Part shown: piece by piece, positions 38,034-47,085 of the stretch
Numbering within the stretch: the first letter of the stretch is position 1
Layout of the letters: each line of letters begins with the position of its first letter
Assembly (NCBI GenBank): GCA_049322795.1
Contig: JBMOQH010000014.1
Coordinates: forward strand, 62,001 to 126,000
From: Immundisolibacter sp049322795
GTDB lineage: Bacteria; Pseudomonadota; Gammaproteobacteria; Immundisolibacterales; Immundisolibacteraceae
Length of the DNA: 64,000 nucleotides
Direction of reading: 5' to 3'
Made by a program: the position numbers and the translations under genes
The notes under the pieces: generated by a model
The model's input: only the letters and a program-made list of their open reading frames with translations
Databases searched by the model: none
What the model was told of the DNA's origin: nothing

Positions 38034-40586
38034 TTACAGCGTGCGCTCCACGGTGACGCGCTCGTAACACTCGATCTGGTCGCCCACGCGCACGTCGTCG
38101 TACTGTTTGACGGCGATACCGCACTCGGTGCCGGCACGAACCTCGGTGACGTCGTCCTTGTGCCGGCGCAGCGATTCGAGTTCGCCCTCGAAGATCACCA
38201 CGTTGCCGCGCAGCACGCGGATCGGACAACGGCGACGCACCACGCCCTCGGACACGATGCAGCCGGCAACGGCGCCGAACTTGGCCGAATGGAACACGTC
38301 CCGAACTTCGGCGAGACCCAGGATGGTTTCCTTGATTTCCGGCTCGAGCAGACCACCGAGCGCACGCTTCACCTCGTCGATCACCTCGTAGATGATGCTG
38401 TGGTAGCGAACGTCGACCCCGGTTTCCTTCAGCAACTTGCGCGCCGTGGCGTCGGCACGCACGTTGAAGCCGACCAGCAGCGCGCCGGTGGATTGCGCCA
38501 GATTCACGTCGGTCTCGGTGATGCCGCCGACCCCCGACGCCACCACACGCACCGTCACCTCGTCGGTCGACAGACCGAGCAGCGACGCCGCGATGGCCTC
38601 GGCCGAACCCTGCACGTCGGCCTTGATGATGACGTTGAGCGCCTTGACCTCGGCCGCGCGCAGCTGGCTGAAGATGTCGCCGCCCGGCACCGCCTCGCGC
38701 CGCGCCAGGGATGCTTCACGCGCCGCCTGCTGGCGGAACTGCGCGATCTCGCGCGCCTTGCGCTCGTCCTCGACCACGTTCACCGGATCGCCGGCATTGG
38801 GCACGCCGGACAGGCCGAGCACCTCGATCGGCCGCGACGGCCCCGCTTCCAGCAGCGGCTGGGCGTGCTCGTCGAGCAGCACGCGGGCGCGCCCGAACTC
38901 GCTGCCGGCCAGCACCACATCGCCGCGCTTGAGCGTGCCGGCCTGCACCAGCACGGTCGCCACCGGTCCGCGGCCACGGTCGAGCTTGGCCTCGACCACG
39001 ACGCCCACGGCCGGACCTTCGGCGACCGCCTTGAGCTCCATGACCTCGGCCTGCAGCAGCACCGCCTCGAGCAGCGTGTCGATGCCTGTGCCGGCCTTGG
39101 CCGACACCGGCACGAACTGCACGTCGCCACCGAAATCCTCGGCAATCACCTCGTGCTGGATCAGCTCCTGCTTGACGCGGTTCGGGTCGGCATCCGGCTT
39201 GTCGATCTTGTTGACCGCCACCACCAGAGGCACCCCGGCCGCCTTGGCGTGCTGGACCGCCTCCACCGTCTGCGGCATTACGCCGTCGTCCGCCGCCACC
39301 ACCAGAATAACGATGTCGGTCAGCGCCGCGCCACGCGCACGCATGGACGAGAAGGCGGCGTGGCCCGGCGTGTCGAGGAATGTGATGGCGCCACGCGGCG
39401 TCGTCACGTGATAGGCACCAATGTGCTGGGTGATGGCACCGGCCTCGCCGGCCGCCACCTGGGACTTGCGGATGTAGTCCAGCAGCGTGGTCTTGCCGTG
39501 ATCGACGTGGCCCATCACGGTGACCACCGGCGCCCGCGGCAGAGCCTCGCCGCTCGGTCCGAGCTGATCCAGCAACGACTCCGGCGTCTGCGCGGCAGCG
39601 GCAGTCGCCGTGTGGCCCATGTCCTCCACCACCAGCATCGCCGTGTCTTGATCAAGGGCCTGGTTGATGGTGGCCATCTGGCCCATGCCCATCAGCGTCT
39701 TGATGACTTCGGCCGCCTTGACCGACATGCGGCTGGCGAGTTCCGCCACCGTGATGCTGGCCGGGACTTCCACCGCACGCGTGATGGCGCCCTGGGGGCG
39801 CTCGAACTGGTGGCGCCCGGCGCCCTGCTGGCGGTGCGCACCCGGACGCGCCCGGCTGCGCAGACGGCCGGCACCCTCGTCGCCAAAGCCACCCCGCTCG
39901 TCGCGGCCACCCTTCTTGCGCTTGCCGGCACCGCGACCGGGCTCCTCACGACGCCCAGGCGCGGGCGCGCTGGCACCCCGCTCGGGCGGCTTGCCAGCGG
40001 CGGGGCGCGCCGTCGCCGGCTCCGGACGCGTGGCTGGGGGCGTCGCGCCGCGGGGCGGTTCCGCCACTACGGGCTCCGGGGCGGGAGCCGCTTCGAGCAC
40101 CGGCTCGAGCTCGACGGGCTCCGGCGCCACGACAACGGCTTCCGATACCGCCTCGATGGCCTCGGGTGGCGACGCCAGGGCTTCCGTCGCCTCGGTCGCT
40201 TCGACCTCGATGGCGGCCGTCTCCTCGCCTGCCTTTTCGACATCCTCCCGCTTGACGTAGGTACGCCGCTTGCGGGTGACGACGGTCACCTTGTTGGCCG
40301 GGGTGGCGGGCGCCGCGCCCGGCCCCGCGCGCCGCACGACAGCAGGCTGCTTGAGCTCGGAAACCACCTGGCGCGTGAGCGTGATCTTGCGCGGCGTCGC
40401 GCTTGCCTCGGCCGCTTCCGCGCCGTGCGAGCGGCGCAGGAATCCGAGCAACTGCGCCTTCTCTTCGTCGGTAATGGAGTCGGAGGCACTGCGCTCGCCG
40501 ACACCCGCTTCCTGCAGCTGGCGCAGCAGACGCTCCACCGGCACCCGGATGGAGTCGGCAAATTTTTCGATGGACTGGACTGCCAC
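38034..40586 (-). CDS. infB: Translation initiation factor IF-2
   Basis: An 850-residue GTPase that places initiator tRNA on the ribosome. The N-terminal IF2-N helix region (VQSIEKFADSIRVPVERLLRQLQEAGV) is followed by a long low-complexity Ala/Glu/Arg/Pro segment (about 100-260). The G domain has G1 GHVDHGKTTLLD, G3 DTPGHAAF and G4 NKIDKPDA, and domains II-IV complete the protein. It stands between nusA and rbfA. Confidence 0.98.
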   Translation of the reverse strand: MAVQSIEKFADSIRVPVERLLRQLQEAGVGERSASDSITDEEKAQLLGFLRRSHGAEAAEASATPRKITLTRQVVSELKQPAVVRRAGPGAAPATPANKVTVVTRKRRTYVKREDVEKAGEETAAIEVEATEATEALASPPEAIEAVSEAVVVAPEPVELEPVLEAAPAPEPVVAEPPRGATPPATRPEPATARPAAGKPPERGASAPAPGRREEPGRGAGKRKKGGRDERGGFGDEGAGRLRSRARPGAHRQQGAGRHQFERPQGAITRAVEVPASITVAELASRMSVKAAEVIKTLMGMGQMATINQALDQDTAMLVVEDMGHTATAAAAQTPESLLDQLGPSGEALPRAPVVTVMGHVDHGKTTLLDYIRKSQVAAGEAGAITQHIGAYHVTTPRGAITFLDTPGHAAFSSMRARGAALTDIVILVVAADDGVMPQTVEAVQHAKAAGVPLVVAVNKIDKPDADPNRVKQELIQHEVIAEDFGGDVQFVPVSAKAGTGIDTLLEAVLLQAEVMELKAVAEGPAVGVVVEAKLDRGRGPVATVLVQAGTLKRGDVVLAGSEFGRARVLLDEHAQPLLEAGPSRPIEVLGLSGVPNAGDPVNVVEDERKAREIAQFRQQAAREASLARREAVPGGDIFSQLRAAEVKALNVIIKADVQGSAEAIAASLLGLSTDEVTVRVVASGVGGITETDVNLAQSTGALLVGFNVRADATARKLLKETGVDVRYHSIIYEVIDEVKRALGGLLEPEIKETILGLAEVRDVFHSAKFGAVAGCIVSEGVVRRRCPIRVLRGNVVIFEGELESLRRHKDDVTEVRAGTECGIAVKQYDDVRVGDQIECYERVTVERTL

Positions 40587-40600
40587 GTACGTTAATCCTC

Positions 40601-42106
40601 TCAGGCCTGGGCGGCGTCGTCGGTGAACCAGGCGGCACGGGCGGCCATGATCACCTGCGCCGCCAGGGCTTCGTCGAAGCCTTCGATCTCGACCAGGTCC
40701 GGGACCGACTGGTCGGCCAGATCATCCCGCGTAACGATGCCGTGGGCGGCCAATTGGTAGGCGAGACGGCGCGGCATGCCCTCGACCGCCAGCAGATCGT
40801 CCGCCGGTTCGACGTCGCCGATCGCCTCCTCGCGCGAGATTTCCTGGGCCAGCAACACGGCCTGCGCGCGGTCGCGCAGCTCCTGTACCAGGTCCTCGTC
40901 GAATTCCTCGATCGCCAGCAGCTCGGACGCCGGCACGAAAGCCACCTCCTCGACGCTGGTGAAGCCTTCCTGCACCAGGATGTCGGCCACGCTTCCGTCG
41001 AGATCGAGCTTGTCGACGAACAGCTGCCGCAGCACGCCGATTTCGGCCTCCTGCTTCTCGGCCGCCTGCTCCTCGGTCATGAGGTTCAGCGTCCAGCCGG
41101 TCAAATCGCTCGCCAGGCGCACGTTCTGTCCACCACGACCGATGGCGATCGACACCTGGTCCTCGGCGACGGCCACGTCCATGGCGTGCGTTTCCTCATC
41201 CATGGTGATGGACACCACCTTGGCCGGTGACAACGCGTTCAGCACGAACTGCGCGGGGTTGGCGTCGTACAGCACGATGTCGACCCGCTCGCCGGCCAAC
41301 TCGTTCGATACCGCCTGGACGCGCGTGCCATGCATGCCGACACAGGCGCCGATCGGGTCGATGCGCGGGTCGTAGCTGCGCACCGCGATCTTGGCCCGCA
41401 CACCCGGGTCGCGGGCACAGGCCACCACCTCGACGATGCCGTCGGCCACCTCCGGCACTTCGCGCCGAAACAGCTCCATCATCAGTTGCGGCGCGCGGCG
41501 GGTCAGAAACAGCTGCGGCCCGCGCGGCTCGATGCGTGCATCGGACAGCAGGGCGCAGACGCGGTCGCCGATACGGATATTCTCGCGCGCGATCATGTCC
41601 TCGCGCGTCAGCAGCGCGTCGATGTTGCCACCGAGGTCCACGATCAGGTTGCCCCGGTCCAGGCGCTTGACCTGCCCGACCAGCATGTGGCCGATGCGCG
41701 GCGTGTACATGTCGACGATCTTCTCGCGCTCGGCATCGCGCACCTTCTGCACGATCACCTGCTTGGCCATCTGGGACGCGATGCGCCCGAACGGCACCGC
41801 CGGGATGGGTTCCTCGATGACGTCGCCGATGGCGGCCTGTGGCCGCTCGCGCTGGGCACGCGACAGCGTCATCTGCTGCTCGGGGTCGAATTCGTCGGCC
41901 TCGTCGTCCACCACCGTCCAGCGGCGGAAGGTTTCGTACGCGCCGCTGTGGCGATCGATGGCCACCCGCACATCCATGTGCTCGCCCGCCACCTTGCGCG
42001 TCGCGGCCGCGAGCGCTGCCTCGATGGCCTCGAAGATGACTTCCTTGGAGACGCCCTTCTCGTTCGAGACGACGTCAACGACTTGCAGGATTTCCTTAGT
42101 GTCCAT
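40601..42106 (-). CDS. nusA: Transcription termination/antitermination factor NusA
   Basis: A 501-residue RNA-polymerase factor. The N-terminal domain (MDTKEILQVVDVVSNEKGVSKEVIFEAIEAAL) is followed by S1 (HMLVGQVKRLDRGNLIVDLGGN), two KH domains (IGACVGMHGTRVQAVSNEL and VSIAIGRGGQNVRLASDLTGW) and two C-terminal acidic helix-hairpin-helix repeats, as in gammaproteobacterial NusA. The ATG at 42106 overlaps the end of rimP by 11 bases. NusA can bind leader hairpins of its own operon; see 42611-42635. Confidence 0.98.
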   Translation of the reverse strand: MDTKEILQVVDVVSNEKGVSKEVIFEAIEAALAAATRKVAGEHMDVRVAIDRHSGAYETFRRWTVVDDEADEFDPEQQMTLSRAQRERPQAAIGDVIEEPIPAVPFGRIASQMAKQVIVQKVRDAEREKIVDMYTPRIGHMLVGQVKRLDRGNLIVDLGGNIDALLTREDMIARENIRIGDRVCALLSDARIEPRGPQLFLTRRAPQLMMELFRREVPEVADGIVEVVACARDPGVRAKIAVRSYDPRIDPIGACVGMHGTRVQAVSNELAGERVDIVLYDANPAQFVLNALSPAKVVSITMDEETHAMDVAVAEDQVSIAIGRGGQNVRLASDLTGWTLNLMTEEQAAEKQEAEIGVLRQLFVDKLDLDGSVADILVQEGFTSVEEVAFVPASELLAIEEFDEDLVQELRDRAQAVLLAQEISREEAIGDVEPADDLLAVEGMPRRLAYQLAAHGIVTRDDLADQSVPDLVEIEGFDEALAAQVIMAARAAWFTDDAAQA

Positions 42107-42596
42107 CGCCCTTGCTCCGCAGTTCCGCCGCCAGGTCCGGCACCAGGCGGGCTGCCCGGATATCCGCCAGCGCCACGGCATGCCGCTGGCCATCCACTTC
42201 GATCTCGATCACGCCGTTCGCTTCGCCACACAGGCGCCCACGCACGCGGCGCGCACCGGCCAGCGGCCGATGCAGCTGCAGACGCGCCTCGCTGCCCGCG
42301 AAGCGCCGAAAGTGCGCTGCCGTCACCAGCGGCCGGTCCAGGCCCGGTGACGACACTTCCAGCGAGTACGCTCCCGCCAGCGGGTCTTCGACGTCCAGCA
42401 GGCCACTCACGTATTCGCTCACTTTCTGGCAATCGTCCAGCGTGACGCCACCACCGTCTTCAGCCAGGCGGTCGATATACAGGCGCAGCACCGGTCGCCG
42501 GGTGGCGACCTGCTCCACCTGGATCAGCTCGTAGCCCAGCTTTTCGAGCGCCGGCGCAAGCAAGTCCCGCAAGCGCTCGGTCAATGGCCCCGACAA
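42096..42596 (-). CDS. rimP: Ribosome maturation factor RimP
   Basis: A two-domain protein needed for 30S assembly. The conserved core reads LTERLRDLLAPALEKLGYELIQVEQV, RLYIDRLAEDGGGVTLDDCQKVSEYVSGLLDVEDPL and YSLEVSSPGLDRPLVTAAHFRRF, and the protein ends in an Sm-like C-terminal domain. No ATG is available. I prefer the TTG at 42596 (166 residues), which has AGGTGG 5 bases upstream and lies beyond the leader hairpin. A TTG at 42638 would extend the frame through that hairpin and is unlikely. Confidence 0.93.
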   Translation of the reverse strand: MSGPLTERLRDLLAPALEKLGYELIQVEQVATRRPVLRLYIDRLAEDGGGVTLDDCQKVSEYVSGLLDVEDPLAGAYSLEVSSPGLDRPLVTAAHFRRFAGSEARLQLHRPLAGARRVRGRLCGEANGVIEIEVDGQRHAVALADIRAARLVPDLAAELRSKGDGH

Positions 42597-42610
42597 ATCC
42601 GCCACCTGAA

Positions 42611-42635
42611 ATAAAAAATGGGCCAGAGGCCCATT
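42611..42635 (-). terminator. Intrinsic terminator/attenuator in the rimP-nusA operon leader
   Basis: On the minus strand AATGGGCC-TCT-GGCCCATT is a perfect 8-base stem followed by TTTTAT. It sits between the TATAAT box at 42662 and the rimP start at 42596, so transcripts from that promoter meet a terminator before the first gene. It would also stop read-through from pntB. NusA, encoded in the operon, could modulate it. Confidence 0.7.
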
Positions 42636-42661
42636 CAATGCACGCTGAATAGAGGGCGGCG

Positions 42662-42667
42662 ATTATA
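42662..42667 (-). promoter_or_regulatory. -10 box of the rimP-nusA-infB operon promoter
   Basis: A perfect TATAAT on the minus strand, with a predicted transcript start near 42655 and a leader of about 60 bases. I see no strong -35. Confidence 0.5.
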
Positions 42668-42761
42668 GCCACCCGGACCACGAAATGACACCCCGCGCCG
42701 TGCCATCCGCCCGGGGCCGCACGCCCGTGCGGCACGCCGGCCGGGCCACGCAGCACCGCCG

Positions 42762-44147
42762 TCAGGAATGCCCGAGCGACTGGATCAGGCCCTCGACCAC
42801 CTTCTTGGCGTCGCCGAACACCAGCGCGCAGTTGTCCTGGTAGAACAGCGCATTGTCGACGCCGGCGTAACCCGGCTTCATGCTGCGCTTGACGAAGAAG
42901 ATCTGCCGCGCGCGGTGTACGTCCAGGATGGGCATGCCGTAGATGGGGCTGGCGCGGTCGGTCTTGGCGGCCGGGTTGGTCACGTCGTTGGCACCCAGCA
43001 CCAGCGCCACGTCGCAGGTGGCGAAATCGGGGTTGATCTCCTCCATCTCGAACACCTTGTCGTACGGGATGTCGGCCTCGGCCAGCAGCACGTTCATGTG
43101 TCCGGGCATGCGACCGGCCACCGGATGGATGGCGAACTTCACCTCCACACCCTTTGCCTCGAGTGCATCGACCAGCTCGGCGGTGGCGTGCTGGGCCTGC
43201 GCCACGGCCAGCCCGTAGCCCGGCACGATGATGACCTTGCCGGCGTTCTCCAGCATGAAGGCCGCATCCTCGACCGCCGCCGACTTGACCGTTCGCCCCT
43301 CTGGCCCGCCGGCCGCGGCGCTGGCCTCCTCGCCGGTGCCGAAGCCGCCGAAGATCACGCTCAGGATCGAGCGGTTCATGGCCCGGCACATGATGTACGA
43401 CAGGATGGCGCCCGACGCGCCGACCAGCGCCCCGGTGATGATGAGCAGCTCGTTGTGCAGCGTGAACCCGGTGGCCGCCGCCGCCCAGCCGGAATACGAG
43501 TTCAGCATCGACACCACCACCGGCATGTCGGCGCCGCCGATCGGCACGATCAGCAGCACGCCGAGCAGCAGCGCGAGCACCGTCAGCGCCGCGAATGCCG
43601 GCAGCCCGCCGCCCAGCACGAACTGCACCGTGCAGGCCAGCATGGCGAGCGCCAGCAACAGATTCAGCCAGTGCTGACCGGCAAAGCGCAGCGGCGCCGA
43701 GCCGATCAACCCCTGCAGCTTGCCGAACGCGATCACCGAACCGGTGAACGTGATGGCGCCGATGAAACTGCCGATACCCAGCTCGCTCAGCAGCAGCGGG
43801 TTCAGCACGCCGGCGGCGCGGTGGGTGAAATACGTCCCGAGCGCCACCAGTACCGCGGCCAGACCGACGAAGCTGTGCAGGATCGCCACCAGCTGCGGCA
43901 TGTCGGTCATCTTCACGCGCCGCGCCAGCAGCGCGCCGATGCTGCCGCCGATCGCCACACCAGCGACGATCCAGCCGTAATCCGCCACCTGCGGCGAGGC
44001 CAGCGTGACCAGCGCCGCCAGCACCATGCCGGCCATGGCGTACAGGTTGCCAGCGCGCGCCGTGCGCGGCGAGGCCAGACCCTTCAGGCCCAGGATGAAC
44101 AACACCGCGGCGACGAGATACGCCACGGCCAGCGTGCTGGCGGCCAT
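42762..44147 (-). CDS. pntB: NAD(P) transhydrogenase, beta subunit
   Basis: A 461-residue subunit. The N-terminal half is the proton-channel domain dII with about nine transmembrane helices. It is followed by the GADMPVVVSMLNSYSGWAAAATGF segment and the soluble NADP(H)-binding dIII with the fingerprint GYGLAVAQAQ and the LGANDVTNPAA region. With PntA it uses the proton gradient to reduce NADP+ with NADH. It lies 2 bases behind pntAb. Confidence 0.97.
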   Translation of the reverse strand: MAASTLAVAYLVAAVLFILGLKGLASPRTARAGNLYAMAGMVLAALVTLASPQVADYGWIVAGVAIGGSIGALLARRVKMTDMPQLVAILHSFVGLAAVLVALGTYFTHRAAGVLNPLLLSELGIGSFIGAITFTGSVIAFGKLQGLIGSAPLRFAGQHWLNLLLALAMLACTVQFVLGGGLPAFAALTVLALLLGVLLIVPIGGADMPVVVSMLNSYSGWAAAATGFTLHNELLIITGALVGASGAILSYIMCRAMNRSILSVIFGGFGTGEEASAAAGGPEGRTVKSAAVEDAAFMLENAGKVIIVPGYGLAVAQAQHATAELVDALEAKGVEVKFAIHPVAGRMPGHMNVLLAEADIPYDKVFEMEEINPDFATCDVALVLGANDVTNPAAKTDRASPIYGMPILDVHRARQIFFVKRSMKPGYAGVDNALFYQDNCALVFGDAKKVVEGLIQSLGHS

Positions 44148-44149
44148 GT

Positions 44150-44434
44150 CTATTGCTTCTTCTTGAACATGGCGAGCATGCGCTGGGTGACCAGAAAGCC
44201 GCCGAAAATGTTGATCGAAGCCAGCACCACGGCCACGAAACCGATGCCGCGCGTGAGGCCGTCAGCCTCGTGAAAGCCGGTCACCAGCATGGCGCCGACG
44301 ATGATGATCCCGGAGATGGCGTTGGTCAGCGACATCAGCGGCGTGTGCAGGGCCGGCGTCACGCCCCAGATCACCTGGTAGCCGATGAAGCAGGCGAGCA
44401 CGAAGATATAGAGCGATACGACGATGGCGGTCAT
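44150..44434 (-). CDS. pntAb: NAD(P) transhydrogenase, alpha subunit part 2 (membrane part)
   Basis: A 94-residue protein with three transmembrane helices: LYIFVLACFIGYQVIW, SGIIIVGAMLVTGF and GFVAVVLASINIFGGFLVTQRML. It corresponds to the C-terminal membrane part of E. coli PntA, split off as a separate gene as in Rhodospirillum-type three-subunit transhydrogenases. It contains the conserved TPLMSLTNAISG. Confidence 0.95.
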   Translation of the reverse strand: MTAIVVSLYIFVLACFIGYQVIWGVTPALHTPLMSLTNAISGIIIVGAMLVTGFHEADGLTRGIGFVAVVLASINIFGGFLVTQRMLAMFKKKQ

Positions 44435-44446
44435 GGCGGTTCTTCG

Positions 44447-45565
44447 TCAGGGTTTGGCGAAACGCACCGTGCCGGCCTGCACGGCCAGCGCCCCGGCGAT
44501 GATTTCGTCTTCGATATCAAGTTCGATGCGCGTGCCGGCGTCGTCCTTGCGCAACACCAGCTCCAGCAGGTTCAGCAGGTTGCGGGCGTAAAACGCGCTG
44601 GCGTCGGTGGCCACGCGCGACGGGTAATCGGTGATGCCGACCAGCGTGACGCCGTGTTTTTCCACCACACGATCCGCCTCGGTCAGCGGGCAGTTTCCGC
44701 CGTTGGCCGCGGCAAGGTCGACGATCACCGAGCCCGGACGCATGCCCTGCACCACGGCTTCAGGCACCAGCACGGGCGCCGGGCGACCCGGGATCAACGC
44801 GGTGGTGATGATGATGTCGGCCGCCTTCAGGCGCTCGCCGAGCAGCTCCTGCTGGCGCGCCTGCGCCTGCGCGGACAGCTCGCGGGCGTAGCCGCCGGCC
44901 CCGGCGCCACTCTCGCCGACGTCGATATCGATGAACTTCGCGCCCAGCGACAAAACCTGTTCGCGCGTTTCCGGGCGCACGTCGAAGGCTTCGACCTGCG
45001 CGCCCAGGCGCCGCGCGGTGGCGATGGCCTGCAGGCCCGCCACGCCAACGCCGAGGATCACCACCCGGCTCGGCTTGGCGGTGCCGGCGGAGGTCATCAT
45101 CAGCGGCAGGAAACGCCGGTAATGGAAAGTCGCCTCCAGCACCGCCCGGTAACCGGCAATGTTGGCCTGCGAGGACAGCGCGTCCATGGACTGCGCGCGC
45201 GAGATGCGCGGGATGAGCTCCACCGACAGCGCACTCAGACCCATTTGCGCCAGCGCGTCGAAGCGGCCAGCGTGCGGTTCGAGAAAGCCCGCCAGCAAGG
45301 CGCCTCGGCGCATGGCCACGATCTGCTCGTCGGCCGGACGGCGCACGCACAGCACCACGTCAGCGGCCAGCACGTCGGCGGCGCTGCCGATCTGGGCACC
45401 TGCGTCGGCATAGGCCGCATCCGGGAAACGCGCCGCCTCGCCGGCACCCGCCTCGACGCGCACGTGCGCGCCCAGCGCCAGGAGCTTCTTCACCGTCTCC
45501 GGCGTCGCCGCCACGCGGCATTCGCCCGCCGCGCGCTCGCGCAGCACCCCCATCGAAACTGTCAT
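44447..45565 (-). CDS. pntAa: NAD(P) transhydrogenase, alpha subunit part 1 (NAD-binding)
   Basis: A 372-residue soluble dI domain related to alanine dehydrogenase. It has GECRVAATPETVKKLLALGA, SSQANIAGYRAVLEA and the NAD Rossmann motif GVGVAGLQAIATARRLGA, and ends just before the membrane part encoded by pntAb. It is the first gene of pntAa-pntAb-pntB. A REP-like element lies just upstream. Confidence 0.96.
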   Translation of the reverse strand: MTVSMGVLRERAAGECRVAATPETVKKLLALGAHVRVEAGAGEAARFPDAAYADAGAQIGSAADVLAADVVLCVRRPADEQIVAMRRGALLAGFLEPHAGRFDALAQMGLSALSVELIPRISRAQSMDALSSQANIAGYRAVLEATFHYRRFLPLMMTSAGTAKPSRVVILGVGVAGLQAIATARRLGAQVEAFDVRPETREQVLSLGAKFIDIDVGESGAGAGGYARELSAQAQARQQELLGERLKAADIIITTALIPGRPAPVLVPEAVVQGMRPGSVIVDLAAANGGNCPLTEADRVVEKHGVTLVGITDYPSRVATDASAFYARNLLNLLELVLRKDDAGTRIELDIEDEIIAGALAVQAGTVRFAKP

Positions 45566-45592
45566 GCGACCTGCGCGAGTCGGAAATTGAGC

Positions 45593-45657
45593 GTGGGAGC
45601 GGCGCCCTCGCCGCGAACAACCCGCTTGAAGAATCAGCCCGAGGGCGGGCCTCCCGC
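45593..45657. repeat. REP-like A-B pair upstream of pntAa, inverted orientation
   Basis: The reverse complement of a type A element at 45593-45617 is exact to those near guaBA. A degenerate type B element follows at 45633-45657 (CTCCCGC instead of CTCCCAC). The A-spacer-B order suggests that the elements move or spread as pairs. Confidence 0.8.
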
Positions 45658-45798
45658 GGCACCCCAGCGGCTGGCTGGCACCCGCTGTGACAAACTCGGC
45701 GCGCCGGCCGTACGGCGGGCACCCGCAAAACGGGCCGGAATTCTACACGCTGGCCTCAATGTCCCGCTGACGTCAGATTGCAAACACGGAGAAACACA

Positions 45799-46107
45799 GT
45801 GATTCGGCACATGGTGATGGTCAAGCTCAAGCCCGGCTCGGACGCGGCGGCGCAGTCCCTGTTCGAGCGCTTTCGCGGCATGGTCGGCAGCTTCGACGGC
45901 CTGCTGAGCTTCAGCGGTGGCCCGTACTCGAGCCCGGAAGGGATCAACCGGGGCTTCAACTACGGCTTCTCGATGGATTTTCGCGACGCCGCCGCGCGCG
46001 ACCGCTACCTGCCGTCGCCCGAGCACGTGGCGATTGCGCAGGACATCGGCCCGCTGCTCGACGGCAGCTTCGACGACTGTGTGGTGGCCTTCGATTTCGT
46101 TTGCTGA
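45799..46107 (+). CDS. Dabb (stress-responsive A/B barrel) family protein
   Basis: A 102-residue dimeric alpha-beta barrel protein: MIRHMVMVKLKPGSD, FSGGPYSSPEGINRGFNYGFSMDFRDAAARDRYLPSPEHVAI and VVAFDFVC. The conserved YxxS/SxEG...FNYGF-type pattern and the HPxH-like end of the barrel mark the family; no general function is established. The start is a GTG at 45799, 9 bases behind GGAG. It stands alone on the plus strand between pntAa and epmA. Confidence 0.88.
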   Translation: MIRHMVMVKLKPGSDAAAQSLFERFRGMVGSFDGLLSFSGGPYSSPEGINRGFNYGFSMDFRDAAARDRYLPSPEHVAIAQDIGPLLDGSFDDCVVAFDFVC

Positions 46108-46130
46108 ATCAGGCGCAGCCGCGCCCGGGA

Positions 46131-47078
46131 TCACACTTGCAGCGCGGCGATGTCATCGAGTCCGCAGGCCAGCATCAGCAGCCGGTCGAAACCCAGCGCC
46201 ACGCCGGCACAGTCGGGCAGGCCGTGCCGCAAAGCGGCGAGCAAGCCCTCGTCGAGCGGTACCTGCGGCAAACCTTGCGCCTGGCGCGTGCGGTTGTCGG
46301 CCTCGAAGCGGCGCCGCTGCTCGGCGGCGTCGGCCAGTTCGGTGAAGCCGTTGGCGAGCTCGACGCCATCCACGTACAGCTCGAAGCGCTCTGCCAGCGC
46401 CGGCCGGTCCGGGCGTAGACGCGCGAGCGCCGCTTGGCTGGCGGGATAGTCGGTCACGAACACCGCCCCGAGCGGCGCGATGAGCGGCTCCACCACAGCC
46501 GTCAGCAGCAGATCGAGCGCCGCATCGCGCCCGGCGGCGCGCAACGCCGGCGAGGGCTCGATGCCGGCCGCCGCCACGCGCCGCCACAGCGCGTCATCGG
46601 ACGCCGCGAGCGGATCGACTCCGGCATGGCGCTCGAACAACTCGCCGTAGCTGAAGGTCCGTGCCGGCGGGCGTTGCAGAAGCCCGCACACCAGCGAGGC
46701 CACCTCGTCCATCAGCGCCCGATAGCCGAAACCGACCCGATACCACTCCACCAGCGTGAACTCGGTGCGATGCCGCGGCCCTTCCTCGCCGGCCCGAAAC
46801 GCCTTGCAGATCTGGTAAATACTGCCGCTGCCGGCGGCCACCAGGCGCTTCATGGCGTACTCGGGCGACGGCTGCAGGTAGCGCCGCCCCCCGCCCGGCA
46901 GGGCCACATCCAGGCACTGCTGCTGCGGGTCGGCGCTTGGCGCCGGGCCGAGCAGCGGCGTGTCGACTTCCAGCACGTCGCGGGCGGCGAAGAAAGCGCG
47001 GATCGCGGCCAGCACCTGCGCACGCCGGCGCAGCGTGTCGAGGCTGGCCGCCGGACGCCAGCCGTCCGGTCCGGCCAT
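46131..47078 (-). CDS. epmA: Elongation factor P--(R)-beta-lysine ligase
   Basis: A 315-residue paralogue of the class II lysyl-tRNA synthetase core without an anticodon domain. Motif 2 is visible in YQICKAFRAGEEGPRHRTEFTLVEWYR, and motif 3 in GVALGFDRLLMLA. It attaches (R)-beta-lysine to Lys34 of EF-P. It lies 7 bases behind efp, and epmB is divergent next to efp, so the whole pathway is clustered. Confidence 0.95.
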   Translation of the reverse strand: MAGPDGWRPAASLDTLRRRAQVLAAIRAFFAARDVLEVDTPLLGPAPSADPQQQCLDVALPGGGRRYLQPSPEYAMKRLVAAGSGSIYQICKAFRAGEEGPRHRTEFTLVEWYRVGFGYRALMDEVASLVCGLLQRPPARTFSYGELFERHAGVDPLAASDDALWRRVAAAGIEPSPALRAAGRDAALDLLLTAVVEPLIAPLGAVFVTDYPASQAALARLRPDRPALAERFELYVDGVELANGFTELADAAEQRRRFEADNRTRQAQGLPQVPLDEGLLAALRHGLPDCAGVALGFDRLLMLACGLDDIAALQV

Positions 47079-47085
47079 GCGCGGC

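Noticed and set aside
37992..40595. Long plus-strand frame (867 codons) opposite infB
   Set aside because: Antisense shadow of infB; composition is low-complexity and no domain is visible.
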